Origin: Naumannella halotolerans
GTDB taxonomy: Bacteria > Actinomycetota > Actinomycetes > Propionibacteriales > Propionibacteriaceae
DNA length: 64,000 nt
Assembly (NCBI RefSeq): GCF_004364645.1
Contig: NZ_SOAW01000001.1
Coordinates: 868,001-932,000, forward strand
Reading direction: 5' to 3'
Position 1 is the first letter of the stretch. Every line of letters begins with the position of its first letter. The position numbers were made by a program, and so were the translations under genes. The notes under the pieces are model-generated. The model did no database searches, was not told where the DNA came from, and saw nothing but the letters and a program-made list of their open reading frames with translations. This document shows, one piece after another, positions 18,626 to 26,781 of this stretch.

Positions 18626-19767
18626 GTTCGGTGTCGGCAACCGGCGAGCTCCCGATCGTCCCGCAGTACGGGCGACAGACCCTGTCGGATCTGCTTCCGA
18701 GCATCGCCTACCAGTTCGGCGTCGGGGACACCGACCGACTCGGCCTGGGTGCCGGTGAACAGTGGGTGGTGGTGCTGGTCGACGGGCTCGGCACCGAGCA
18801 GTTGGAGCAGGTCGCCTCCCGGGCGCCGTTCCTGTCCGGTGAGCTGCGGCGTGCCCAGGTGATCACCGCCGGCGTTCCCAGCACCACGGTCACCAGCCTG
18901 ACCAGCCTGGGCACCGGCCTGCCGCCGGGCGGACACGGTGTCGCCGGGTTCACCTGCCGGCTGCCGGAGACCGACGAGATCGTGGCTCCGTTGTTCTGGT
19001 CCTCGGCGATGACCGCCAGGGAGTTCCAGCCCGAACCGACGGTGTTCGAACAGCTCGCCGGGCAGGGCGTCGCGGTGTCCTCGGTGATGCCCAGCCGGTT
19101 CGAGGGGAGCTTCCTGACCGTCGCGGGCCTTCGTGGCGGTGAGGTCGTCGGCATCGACGACGAGGCCGACCAGTTGCTGCGGATCACCCGAACCGTCGAG
19201 GCCGCGGAGCGGTCGGAGCGGAGCCTGGTCTACTGCTACGAGCGGGAGCTCGACCACTGCGGACATGCCTACGGCTGGCGCTCGCAGGAGTGGCTGGACT
19301 GTCTGATCCGGATCGACCGCTGGTGCTCCTGGCTGCGGGCCGAGCTGCCCGAGGAGGTGCGATTGATCATCACCGCCGACCACGGCATGGTCGACGTACC
19401 CGATGATCGACGGCTGGTGGTCGAAGCCGAGCCCGACCTGCTGGCCGGGGTACGCCAGTTGGCCGGGGAGGCGCGATTCCGCCAGCTCTATCTCGAACCG
19501 GCGGAGACCCCGCGTGCCGTCGCCCGCCGGTGGGCGGATCGGCTCGGTGATGCGGCCTGGGTGCGTACCCGTGACGAGGCCGTGGCGGAGGGCTGGTTCG
19601 GGCCACTGAGTGATCGGGTCGCCGGCAGGTTCGGTGACGTGGTCGTGGCCATGGCCGAACCGGCGGCGGTGCTCACCGAACAGATGCCCGGTGAGTTCGA
19701 CCTCGTCGGTATGCACGGCTCGCTGAGTTCGGCCGAGATGCTGGTGCCGTTGCTGCAGCCGGAGTGA
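18622..19767 (+). CDS. alkaline phosphatase / nucleotide pyrophosphatase family protein
   Basis: A 381-residue type I phosphodiesterase-like enzyme of the alkaline-phosphatase superfamily. Metal and nucleophile regions are visible: VVLVDGLGTEQL (first Asp), GVPSTTVTSLTSLGTG (Thr nucleophile), ELDHCGHAYG (Asp/His) and ITADHGMVDV (Asp-His), with a final His in LVGMHGSLS. It lacks an obvious signal peptide and is probably cytoplasmic. The substrate is unknown; the family hydrolyses nucleotide or other phosphodiesters. ATG overlaps the DUF5998 stop by 4 bp. Confidence 0.85.
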   Translation: MSSVSATGELPIVPQYGRQTLSDLLPSIAYQFGVGDTDRLGLGAGEQWVVVLVDGLGTEQLEQVASRAPFLSGELRRAQVITAGVPSTTVTSLTSLGTGLPPGGHGVAGFTCRLPETDEIVAPLFWSSAMTAREFQPEPTVFEQLAGQGVAVSSVMPSRFEGSFLTVAGLRGGEVVGIDDEADQLLRITRTVEAAERSERSLVYCYERELDHCGHAYGWRSQEWLDCLIRIDRWCSWLRAELPEEVRLIITADHGMVDVPDDRRLVVEAEPDLLAGVRQLAGEARFRQLYLEPAETPRAVARRWADRLGDAAWVRTRDEAVAEGWFGPLSDRVAGRFGDVVVAMAEPAAVLTEQMPGEFDLVGMHGSLSSAEMLVPLLQPE

Positions 19768-19854
19768 ACCGGGACGGTCGAAGGGGGCCGGCCCATCGTG
19801 GTGATCGGCGAGGAGCTCACAGTCGACGTCCCGGACAGGGCACAATGTCTCCTC

Positions 19855-20610
19855 GTGGCCGAACTCGTCTTCTTCACCGGACCGATGGATTGCGGCAAAT
19901 CGACGCTGGCCCTGCAGGTGCACCACACGCAGAGCACCGCGGGCCGAGCCGGTCAGCTGTTCACCAAGTTCGACCGTTCCGGGGATTCGGTGATCTCCTC
20001 CCGGCTGGGCTTGTCCAGTCCCGCGGCCGAGGTCGGCGACGAACTCGACTTCTTCGGCTACGCCGTGACCGAGCTGACTGCCGGCCGACGGCTCGACTAC
20101 CTGATCTGCGATGAGGCCCAGTTCTACACCGATCTGCAGGTGGAGCAGCTGGCCCGGGTGGTCGACGATCTGCAGCTCGACGTCTTCGCCTTCGGCATCC
20201 TCACCGACTTCCGTACCCGGCTCTTCCCGGGGTCGGGCCGACTGGTCGAACTGGCTGATCGGATGGAGACCCTGCAGGTGCAACCGGTGTGCTGGTGCGG
20301 TCAGCGGGCCACTCACAATGCCCGGGTGATCGACGGCGTGATGGTCACCGAGGGAAGCCAGCTGGTCGTCGGGGACACCGATGCGGTCGAGCAGGCGCCG
20401 ACCGAGCCGGCCGAGGATCCGCTCCCGGAGGCCGACGGCACGGTACCGGGAATGCCGTCCGAGACTGCCCAGCCGACCGACCCCGGAACCGTGACCTACG
20501 AGGTGCTGTGCCGACAGCACCATCGCCGCCGGATGACCCGGGCGGTGGCCCAGGCGACGCTCAGTCCCGAACCCCTGCCCTTCGGGCAGGATCCGCCGCG
20601 CATCGACTGA
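19855..20610 (+). CDS. tdk: thymidine kinase with an insert in the zinc lid
   Basis: A 251-residue type II thymidine kinase, which phosphorylates thymidine for salvage. The P-loop is TGPMDCGKST (8-17), Walker B is LICDEAQF (83-90), and zinc ligands are CWC (146-148) with CRQH (219-222). The lid between VVGDTD and YEVLC contains an unusual acidic, Pro/Thr-rich insert of about 40 residues (175-213), explaining why it is longer than the usual 190-220. GTG 19855 is preferred because AELVFFTGPMDCGK is the family N-terminus; the frame opens earlier at 19798 without homology. Confidence 0.9.
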   Translation: MAELVFFTGPMDCGKSTLALQVHHTQSTAGRAGQLFTKFDRSGDSVISSRLGLSSPAAEVGDELDFFGYAVTELTAGRRLDYLICDEAQFYTDLQVEQLARVVDDLQLDVFAFGILTDFRTRLFPGSGRLVELADRMETLQVQPVCWCGQRATHNARVIDGVMVTEGSQLVVGDTDAVEQAPTEPAEDPLPEADGTVPGMPSETAQPTDPGTVTYEVLCRQHHRRRMTRAVAQATLSPEPLPFGQDPPRID

Positions 20611-20675
20611 CCCTCCCGCCGGGGGCGGGTGTTGGCCGTCTCGTGTGGCTGGCCGGCCAGCCACTCGGGACCAGC

Positions 20676-20719
20676 TGATGCCGTCGAAGGTGATGCCTCG
20701 AAGGTGATGCCGTCGAAGG
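20676..20719. repeat. three tandem copies of a 14/15-bp unit
   Basis: The unit tgatgccgtcgaagg occurs at 20676 and 20705. Between them at 20691 is a copy lacking one G. It lies just after thymidine kinase. Confidence 0.85.
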
Positions 20720-20766
20720 CACGAAGGCGTCGGTGGTCGGCATTTTCAGTCATTATCTGGTCATCA

Positions 20767-20782
20767 CTGCCATATATGGCAG
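20767..20782. promoter_or_regulatory. 16-bp palindrome, operator-like
   Basis: ctgccatatatggcag is perfectly palindromic and lies in an AT-rich pocket within an otherwise GC-rich spacer. No adjacent gene explains it. Confidence 0.4.
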
Positions 20783-20843
20783 CAGTGGCCGAATACCTAC
20801 CTCAAATGCCAGCGGCCACCGAACCTGCGCGCCGACCGAGCCT

Positions 20844-20879
20844 GCGCAGGGGATCGCGCCCGCGCAGGGGATCGCGCCC
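20844..20879. repeat. 18-bp perfect tandem duplication
   Basis: gcgcaggggatcgcgccc occurs twice head to tail (20844-20861, 20862-20879). Confidence 0.9.
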
Positions 20880-21340
20880 GCGTACGCGGTGCCGAACCAC
20901 TGTCCGTCGGCGCCAGGTCAGGGAATGGGCGGATCGTGGACCGGTTCACGCTTTGGAGCCCACCTCATCGGTGTCTAGCCATATAGCAGCGCGGGCTGGC
21001 CGCCCGGCAGACACCGCTGCAGTGGCGCAGATCGAGAAATGCGCGGATCTGGCATCGATTCTCGCGTCTGGAGCCACTTTTGCGGTGTGGTGTGCGCGAC
21101 CCCGGGAGACCCCGATGTCGTGGCGCGAGTCGGGGATTGGGCGGACCAACGCGGATCTGCGGCCCCCGCGTTGGTGCCCGGCAGGCCCGGAGGTTCGTCG
21201 AGACGCCTCACCTTCGGTCATCTGCGCTGCGCGCAGCAGACACGATGTGGTCGGCGCCCAACGCCCGGCGAGGGTCTCCGTGGTTGCAGGCGCCAGTCCC
21301 GTTTCCGGGGCGCAGCCTGTGAGGGGTCGGCGGGGGATTC

Positions 21341-21372
21341 ACCGAGGCAGGTAGTTACCGAGGCAGGTAGTT
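21341..21372. repeat. 16-bp tandem duplication at a gene end
   Basis: accgaggcaggtagtt occurs twice. The second copy encodes the last residues (NYLPR) of the CrtA-like gene on the minus strand, and the junction forms its TAA stop. A single copy would give a TGA at the same codon, so the duplication is neutral. Confidence 0.9.
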
Positions 21373-22053
21373 GCTGCGCCCCAGCCAGGTTCCGTGTTCG
21401 CTGAGCGCACGGAAGCGCAGCGTCGTGAACTCGTGGTGGAAGTCGCGACGCTCCCGTTCGGCCATCGCCCGGTGATGCCTCCTGCTCACCTCAGCTGCTT
21501 GGGTGGCGGGATCGGTATGGCCAAACACCATCTCGGTCATCTCCTTGGCGCTGCGCCAGATGGAGAACGTCGAGACCGTTCTCGGTGGCCGGATGGCGGC
21601 CAACGACAAGGTGGCGGCGGGATGGTCGCGGACCTGTCGTTCCACGCCGCGGCCCCAGGCGATGAATCGCGGTAGTTCCGGCAACCGCATCCGGGCCAGG
21701 GTCACCGCGACCACCGGCTCATCGGGGTCGGTCCGTGAGGTATTGCGCGGCAGGTCGGCGAACTCGGTGACCTTGCCCCATCGGCGGACGAACTCCAGCC
21801 GAAGGTGCCAACCGTCGGCCAGTCGGCGTCCGAGCGGATCGGTGAGGAGGAAGTTGTCCACGGCCGCTTCGTCGCGCCAGGCCGCGAACATCACGAACCG
21901 TCGAAGCTGCAACCGATCCGGTGAGATCACCGGCGCGCCCAGTCGCATCCCGGCCAGACATTCGGCGGCAAGCAGACCCGGGGTTTTGGGTGGGCGGACC
22001 ATCGCGGTCGCGGTCATCCGGGCCGGAAGCTCGGCGAGATGGAACGTGTGCAC
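21355..22053 (-). CDS. CrtA-like (spheroidene monooxygenase family) protein
   Basis: A 232-residue protein resembling the CrtA family and its dimeric alpha/beta-barrel relatives. Similar stretches are VMFAAWRDEAAVDNFL near residue 55, ATLSLAAIRPPRTVSTFSIW near 155, and a C-terminal DFHHEFTTLRFRAL. CrtA itself hydroxylates carotenoids, but no carotenoid genes are nearby, so only the fold is claimed. GTG 22053 is chosen over GTG 22074 because TAGGGT ends 7 nt before it and HTFHLAELPARM follows directly. It stands alone between two spacers. Confidence 0.65.
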   Translation of the reverse strand: MHTFHLAELPARMTATAMVRPPKTPGLLAAECLAGMRLGAPVISPDRLQLRRFVMFAAWRDEAAVDNFLLTDPLGRRLADGWHLRLEFVRRWGKVTEFADLPRNTSRTDPDEPVVAVTLARMRLPELPRFIAWGRGVERQVRDHPAATLSLAAIRPPRTVSTFSIWRSAKEMTEMVFGHTDPATQAAEVSRRHHRAMAERERRDFHHEFTTLRFRALSEHGTWLGRSNYLPR

Positions 22054-22060
22054 GGCGCCG

Positions 22061-22066
22061 ACCCTA
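22061..22066 (-). promoter_or_regulatory. -10 hexamer, leaderless type (CrtA-like gene)
   Basis: TAGGGT on the minus strand ends 7 nt before GTG 22053. Confidence 0.5.
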
Positions 22067-22384
22067 GTCAGCACGTGGCGCAGATCGAGTGACGGGTCGG
22101 GGCCGGATGCGCGCGCCGCGCGTAGGAGGTTCTGGGGTGGAGCGGCTCTGTTTCGGTGACGACAGGTTCGAAGTCCCGGTGGGAGAACGACGCGGTTCGA
22201 GGACCTCAGGTCCGAGTGTCTGGATCGGGGTCGACAGGACCTCTCCGTTTGGGGGACGGCAGGACCGAGCGGGAGTCCTGGGGGACGAGCGGGGTGTGGT
22301 TCGAAAAACGGCAGGAACGAACGACAGCCGGGGACGAGCGCCGACGCAGGTTCGGGAGAGTTTCGACCGTCGGCGCCTGGGAGG

Positions 22385-22417
22385 TGCTGACCCAGTGCTG
22401 ACCCAGTGCTGACCCGG
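22385..22417. repeat. 11-bp tandem repeat, three copies
   Basis: tgctgacccag is repeated at 22385 and 22396, with a third copy diverging at its last bases, about 50 bp beyond the 3' end of sepH. Confidence 0.85.
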
Positions 22418-22466
22418 TTCGGGGTACGGCCCAGGTGCTGTGCCGCCCGGGGAACAGCGCACCGGA

Positions 22467-23996
22467 TCAGTCGTCGGAGTCGCCGCCGAACATGATTTCG
22501 TCCCAGGTCGGCACCGAGGCGCGTTTGCGCCGTTTACGGGGACGCGGGATCTGTACGGTCTGCTCCTCGGCCTCGCCCTGCTCGGAGCCCTTCGCTCGGT
22601 CGTCGGTGCTCACATCGGGGTCGACGCTCCGGTCGGAGGAGCCGCTCGCAGCGGCGGCCGGGCGGTCCGTTGAGGCCTTCGGTGCCGAAGGAGAACCGCT
22701 CGTTTCGCGATTCGGCCGGCCCGAATGCTCGTCACCGTCCACGCCGGTGGAGGCGGTCACCGGGTCGGCCGGCCCCTTCCGAGGGGTCGAGCGGTCGGCA
22801 CCCGGCTCCTCGGCGACCGGCGGAATCGTCGAGGGCTCAGCATCGGTCGGGACGGGCACGGTCGGCTCGTCGGCACCCGGCGGTACGTCCTGCGCCCCGG
22901 CCGTGGGCGTCGCCACCGACGAACCTCCCGGGGATCCGGCCTCGGCAGGGACGGACCCGGTGGCCTGCGAGGAGCCGCCCGGCGTGGACTCCGACGAATC
23001 ACCCGGTGTGGCCCGCGGGAACTCACCCGTTGCGGCCTCCGAGGAATCAACCGGCGTGGATTCCGAGGAATCCGACTTCTTCGACCTTGCCTCAGCACGT
23101 CCCTTGGACTTCCGGCGGCGACGAGTGCCGGTGGCACCGGCGGCCGGCTGCTCCGGCTCCGCCTCCTCGCCGAAGTCCAGCGGTGGCTGCTCCGGCTCGG
23201 TCAGACCGGCGTACTCGCGATCGGTACCGGAGCCGTCGAACAGGTCGTAAAGCAGATCCAGCCCGGCGGTCTGGTTCCCGCCGTAACTCGACAGCTGCGC
23301 CTCGATCTCCTGGCCGATGTCCTGCGGGGTCGCCTGACTACGGGGCAGCGGTACGTGCGGAGCGGCCTCCGGAGTGGTGTTCGGGTCGGGCTCGATGACC
23401 TCGTCGTCGGTCTCGGCCTGCCAGCCCTGGTACAGCCGAAGGGGCGGTTCGGGATCGGATCCCGGTACCTCGCCCGGATCGGAGTCCAAGGGCTCCCGCA
23501 GGGCTCGGACCAGCGCCAGCTCGTCGTCCAGGTCGATCGTCGGCTCGGTCGGATCGTCGGGCGCACCGGGCAGGGCGGAGAGTTCGCCGGCGAGCCAGCG
23601 CGCATCGTCATTGGCCGGCTCGGAGATCCGGCTCTGCTGGTTGTAGTAGAACACCGCTTCTCGCGGCAGGGCGCCCAACTCGTAGCGGGCGACCAGCGTC
23701 CACCGCCGGTCCTCGCGTCGCCAGGCGTCCCAGGTCACCTGGTCATCGGCGATCCCGCGGCGGCCGAGCCGGTCGGTGACGGCGACGTTCAGAGTGCGGT
23801 GGGCTGCGGCCTCACCGCGGCGGCGGACCGCTGCGGCCAGGGCAAGGCTGGCGATGTGTTCCCGCTCGGCCAGCACCGGAGCGGCGAAGGGTTCGATCCG
23901 CTCGGAAGGCACCCCGGCGGCCTCGGCCACCTCTGCGAGCGAGGCGCCGGCGCGGACCCGTGTCTGGATCTCGCGGGGGGTCAATCCGATGTCCAC
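22467..23996 (-). CDS. sepH: septation protein SepH (DUF3071), N-terminally short
   Basis: A 509-residue protein. Residues 1-130 match the helix-turn-helix half of SepH: LTPREIQTRVRAGASLAEVA, PVLAEREHIA and VTWDAWRREDRRWTLVARY. The rest is a long acidic, Ser/Pro/Thr-rich tail ending in basic RPRKRRKRASVPTWDEIMFG, typical of the family. SepH binds FtsZ and promotes its assembly in Streptomyces and mycobacteria. Members normally have about 60 further N-terminal residues, absent here. GTG 23996 has a strong GGAGGAAG site (24004-24011), and the frame upstream is not SepH-like. Confidence 0.85.
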   Translation of the reverse strand: MDIGLTPREIQTRVRAGASLAEVAEAAGVPSERIEPFAAPVLAEREHIASLALAAAVRRRGEAAAHRTLNVAVTDRLGRRGIADDQVTWDAWRREDRRWTLVARYELGALPREAVFYYNQQSRISEPANDDARWLAGELSALPGAPDDPTEPTIDLDDELALVRALREPLDSDPGEVPGSDPEPPLRLYQGWQAETDDEVIEPDPNTTPEAAPHVPLPRSQATPQDIGQEIEAQLSSYGGNQTAGLDLLYDLFDGSGTDREYAGLTEPEQPPLDFGEEAEPEQPAAGATGTRRRRKSKGRAEARSKKSDSSESTPVDSSEAATGEFPRATPGDSSESTPGGSSQATGSVPAEAGSPGGSSVATPTAGAQDVPPGADEPTVPVPTDAEPSTIPPVAEEPGADRSTPRKGPADPVTASTGVDGDEHSGRPNRETSGSPSAPKASTDRPAAAASGSSDRSVDPDVSTDDRAKGSEQGEAEEQTVQIPRPRKRRKRASVPTWDEIMFGGDSDD

Positions 23997-24134
23997 CCTT
24001 GCTCTTCCTCCGAAGTCGGTACGTCGATGCCGGGTCGACCACCTGGCGCCCGACCTGACGATGGCTACCAACGTACCGGGCATCACGTCTTGTGCGTAGG
24101 AGGTAGGTACGTGTGCCGTGACAGTATTGGACCT

Positions 24135-25217
24135 GTGCCCGATGACCTTTTGACGCCCGATCCGTTGCAGCCCTACGACGCCGTGCTGCTCGTCTCCTTC
24201 GGTGGCCCCGAGGGGCCCGATGACGTGCTGCCGTTCCTGCGCCGGGTCACCGCGGGCCGCGGGATTCCCGATGAGCGTCTGGTCGAGGTCGGTGAGCACT
24301 ATGCGCTGTTCGGCGGCCGGAGCCCGATCAACCAGCGCACCGACGAACAACTACGGGCCCTGCGCTCGGAGCTGAAGAACCGGGGGAGCGAGCTGCCGGT
24401 GATCCTCGGCAACCGCAACTGGTACCCGCTGCTGGACGAGGTGCTGCCCGAGCTGGCCGCGGCCGGCCATCGTCGGGTGCTGGCCATCACCACCTCGGCC
24501 TACCCCTCGTGGTCGTCGTGTCGGCAGTACCGGGAGAACCTGGCAGCCGCAGCACCGGCCGAGCTCACCGTGGAGCGGGTACGCAACTACGCCACCCATC
24601 CCGGATTCGTGACGGCCAATGTGTCGGCCGTGGGCAAGGCGCTGTCGGAGCTCTCCGGTGATCCCGCCACCACCCGGCTGGTCTTCGTCACCCACTCGAT
24701 CCCGGACCAGATGGCACTCAGCAGCGGACCCGAACCGCGTGATCGCGATGGTGAGTACGTGAACTGGCACCGTCATGTGGCGCAGGCCGTGGCCGCCGAG
24801 GCGGCTCCTGAGCTTCCCTGGGAGCTGGCCTTCTGTTCTCGCTCCGGGGCGCCCAGCCAGCCGTGGCTGGAGCCCGACATCAACGATCTGCTGACCGACA
24901 TGGCGGCCCAGGGGGTCACCGACGTGGTGATCTCACCGATCGGCTTCATCTCCGATCACATGGAGGTCGTCTACGACCTGGACCACGAGGCGGCCGAGAC
25001 GGCCGAGGAGCTCGGCATCCGGATGGTCCGGGCAGCGACCGTGGGCACCGACCCGCAGTTCATCGCCGGGCTGGCCGATGTCGCTCTCGAGCGCGCCGCC
25101 GAGGCGAGGGGTGAGCAAGTGCATCCGGCCGTCCTGCCGGGCGCGCCGATCGGACTCACCGTCTGCCCGGCGAACTGCTGTGTGAACCCGCGGCAGCCGG
25201 ACAAACCAGCCATCTGA
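24135..25217 (+). CDS. cpfC: coproporphyrin III ferrochelatase
   Basis: A 360-residue ferrochelatase. In actinobacteria this enzyme inserts iron into coproporphyrin III, before HemQ (encoded at 58.7 kb) forms protohaem. Motifs: DAVLLVSFGGPEGPDDVLPF near residue 12, HYALFGGRSPINQ, TSAYPSWSSCRQYR, VFVTHSIPDQM with the metal-site His, and VISPIGFISDHMEV. Cys appear at the C-terminus (VCPANCCVNPR), reminiscent of Fe-S ligands in actinobacterial ferrochelatases. GTG 24135 follows a CAGTAT hexamer by 7 nt. It is divergent from sepH. Confidence 0.92.
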   Translation: MPDDLLTPDPLQPYDAVLLVSFGGPEGPDDVLPFLRRVTAGRGIPDERLVEVGEHYALFGGRSPINQRTDEQLRALRSELKNRGSELPVILGNRNWYPLLDEVLPELAAAGHRRVLAITTSAYPSWSSCRQYRENLAAAAPAELTVERVRNYATHPGFVTANVSAVGKALSELSGDPATTRLVFVTHSIPDQMALSSGPEPRDRDGEYVNWHRHVAQAVAAEAAPELPWELAFCSRSGAPSQPWLEPDINDLLTDMAAQGVTDVVISPIGFISDHMEVVYDLDHEAAETAEELGIRMVRAATVGTDPQFIAGLADVALERAAEARGEQVHPAVLPGAPIGLTVCPANCCVNPRQPDKPAI

Positions 25218-25223
25218 CCCCGG

Positions 25224-25240
25224 TCTGCGCTGCGCGCAGC
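25224..25240. repeat. 17-bp palindromic repeat, also at 21221-21237
   Basis: tctgcgctgcgcgcagc is identical at both sites. Its 3' part (gctgcgcgcagc) is a perfect palindrome; here it lies just after cpfC and may act as a hairpin terminator. Confidence 0.6.
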
Positions 25241-25310
25241 GGGGCCGGCGGCACCGACAAGGGTTTTGTCAGGGCCCCGCAGGCGGCCGTGGAACCGCGA
25301 TGTCGGGTGC

Positions 25311-25396
25311 CTTTCGGCAACCGCTTTCGTGCATTCGTCCGGGCCCGGTGCCCACGGCCCGAGGCGGCAAAGTTCGGCGTCTTTCGGCAACCGCTT
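25311..25396. repeat. 16-bp direct repeat, two copies 70 bp apart
   Basis: ctttcggcaaccgctt is found at 25311-25326 and 25381-25396 between cpfC and the DUF4193 gene. Confidence 0.85.
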
Positions 25397-25506
25397 CGCG
25401 CTGTCGCGGGGGTGTGGTACACATGTCCCGCGATTCGTGGGAATAGAGCCGGGAGATCCCGCGTTTGGACCACGCTGATTGATCTTTGAGGTGGAAGGGC
25501 TGAGAC

Positions 25507-25806
25507 ATGGCGACCGACTATGACGCGCCGCGCAAGAGCGACGAGGAGATGAGCGAGGACTCCATCGAGGAGTTGAAGACTCGCCGCAACGACAAGAATT
25601 CGGGGAAGGTCGACGAGGACGAGGTCGAGGCGGCCGAAGCCTTCGAGCTCCCCGGAGCCGATCTCTCCCATGAGGAACTGACGGTACGGGTGCTGCCCCG
25701 GCAGTCCGACGAGTTCACCTGCGCCGGGTGCTTCCTGGTGCGGCACCGCAGCCAGCTCGCCGAGCAGAAGGGCGATGCGACCTACTGCGTCGACTGCGCC
25801 GGCTGA
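25507..25806 (+). CDS. DUF4193 family small zinc-ribbon-like protein
   Basis: A 99-residue actinobacterial protein. The N-terminal half is acidic (DEEMSEDSIEELKTRR), as in the family. The C-terminus has two Cys pairs, FTCAGCFLVRHRSQLA and TYCVDCAG, likely binding zinc. Function is unknown; conservation near dut and the DUF3093 gene in actinobacteria (Rv2699c neighbourhood, from memory) suggests a housekeeping role. GGAAGGG lies 7 nt before ATG. Confidence 0.88.
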   Translation: MATDYDAPRKSDEEMSEDSIEELKTRRNDKNSGKVDEDEVEAAEAFELPGADLSHEELTVRVLPRQSDEFTCAGCFLVRHRSQLAEQKGDATYCVDCAG

Positions 25807-25843
25807 GGTGCCGCACCCGGACAGCGGGTGAGCCGGCGCGGCG

Positions 25844-26140
25844 TCAGATGTTGAACTTGATCTTGTTCACCTTCGGCGCCGTGTCGTCGCCCATCAGCGA
25901 ACGCCAGCGCCGCGCGGTGAAGCGGTTGATCAACAGCTGGGTGAGGCCGATGCCGACGGCGCTGGACAGGGCCCAGATGATCGACTGGGTCAACGGTGCG
26001 TCCGGATCGCCGGCAGCCGGCGGCTCCTCACCGGTGACCGTCTTCCAGAGACCGGTGACGGCCTTCTGGGCGGCGAAGGTCGTCGCCGCGCCGATGACAC
26101 CGGCGTAGAGCTTCCAGAAGATCGCCTTCGAAGGTTCCAT
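25844..26140 (-). CDS. DUF4235 family membrane protein
   Basis: A 98-residue protein with one or two hydrophobic segments (WKLYAGVIGAATTFAAQ near residue 9 and SIIWALSSAVGIGLTQLLI near 55), then a basic C-terminus. It belongs to the actinobacterial DUF4235 family, whose function is unknown. ATG 26140 is preferred to ATG 26155 because GGAG lies 10 nt upstream of it and MEPSKAIFWK is the family start. Confidence 0.82.
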   Translation of the reverse strand: MEPSKAIFWKLYAGVIGAATTFAAQKAVTGLWKTVTGEEPPAAGDPDAPLTQSIIWALSSAVGIGLTQLLINRFTARRWRSLMGDDTAPKVNKIKFNI

Positions 26141-26267
26141 ACGGTCGCACTCCATTCATTTCGGGACCGGCAACGTATTGTTACCGCTCGAGCACTCATC
26201 CTAGGACCCCGGACCACCCGATGCGCATCGCGGCCGAGGCCGACGCGCTCGGAAGGAGCAGACAGAG

Positions 26268-26771
26268 TTGCAGACCGCACCGGTGACAACCACGCGACGG
26301 ATCGAACGGCAGTCCCTTCCCTGGTGGTGGTGGGGAATCGGGTACGGCATCTGGGCCACCTTCGTGATCGCAGTGTTGATCGTCATCCCCCCTGGCGCCG
26401 CCGCCGTCGTGGCGGTGGTCACGGGAATCCTGCTGTGCCTCGGTCTGGCGTGGTGGGGGCGGACCACGATCGCGGTCGGTGACACCGGTGTGCAGGTGGG
26501 GCGCAGCACGTTGGAATGGCCCTATGTCGGTGAGATCAGGGCGCTGGACGCCGCCCAGGCGAAGCGTCGGCTGGGCCCGGAGGCGAAGGCCACCGCCTGG
26601 TTGGCGGTCCGGCCGTGGTTGACCGAGGCGGTCGAGATCGAGGTACGCGACCCCGCCGACCCGCATCCGTACTGGCTCGTGGGATGTCGCGATTCGATCA
26701 AGGTCGCCAAGGCATTGGTCGAGACACGGACGGCGGTGGTCGGTTCTGCCGACGACGTCTCCGGTGGCTAG
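26268..26771 (+). CDS. DUF3093 family membrane protein
   Basis: A 167-residue protein with two adjacent transmembrane segments (about 20-65) after an N-terminal [11 protein letters not shown] soluble domain carries [16 protein letters not shown] and [18 protein letters not shown], the family hallmark. Function unknown. The start is TTG 26268, supported by GGAAGGAG 9 nt upstream; no ATG or GTG fits as well. The stop overlaps the -10 of dut. Confidence 0.85.
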   Translation: MQTAPVTTTRRIERQSLPWWWWGIGYGIWATFVIAVLIVIPPGAAAVVAVVTGILLCLGLAWWGRTTIAVGDTGVQVGRSTLEWPYVGEIRALDAAQAKRRLGPEAKATAWLAVRPWLTEAVEIEVRDPADPHPYWLVGCRDSIKVAKALVETRTAVVGSADDVSGG

Positions 26772-26774
26772 GGT
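26769..26774 (+). promoter_or_regulatory. -10 hexamer, leaderless type (dut)
   Basis: TAGGGT ends 7 nt before GTG 26782. Its TAG is also the stop codon of the upstream DUF3093 gene. Confidence 0.45.
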
Positions 26775-26781
26775 GGCAGCC

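Larger units (their letters stand above)
20611..21354. other. 744-bp spacer with small repeats and no recognisable gene
   Basis: No frame here reads like a protein. A weak hairpin (cccgcc/ggcggg, 20615-20629) may terminate tdk. The rest carries three sets of short repeats, a 16-bp palindrome in an AT-rich pocket near 20770, and a 17-bp sequence at 21221 repeated at 25224. It may be a degraded or exchanged segment. Confidence 0.55.
22054..22466. other. 413-bp spacer between the CrtA-like gene and sepH
   Basis: The left edge holds a leaderless-type -10 (TAGGGT, minus strand, 22061-22066). The right edge holds a repeat at 22385. In between I see only GC-rich, purine-biased sequence and no credible coding frame. 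Confidence 0.55.
25218..25506. other. spacer with dispersed repeats before the DUF4193 gene
   Basis: It holds a palindromic element (25224-25240) also found at 21221, and a 16-bp direct repeat ctttcggcaaccgctt at 25311 and 25381, 70 bp apart. No gene is visible. The promoter of the DUF4193 gene should lie at the right end, where GGAAGGG forms its ribosome site. Confidence 0.5.

Noticed and set aside
20629-21404. Overlapping open frames in the repeat-rich spacer
   Set aside because: Arg/Ala/Gly-rich, no family resemblance, no ribosome site, and they run through tandem repeats.
22165-22177. tRNA T-arm-like ggttcgaagtccc
   Set aside because: No acceptor stem, D-arm or anticodon arm can be folded around it.
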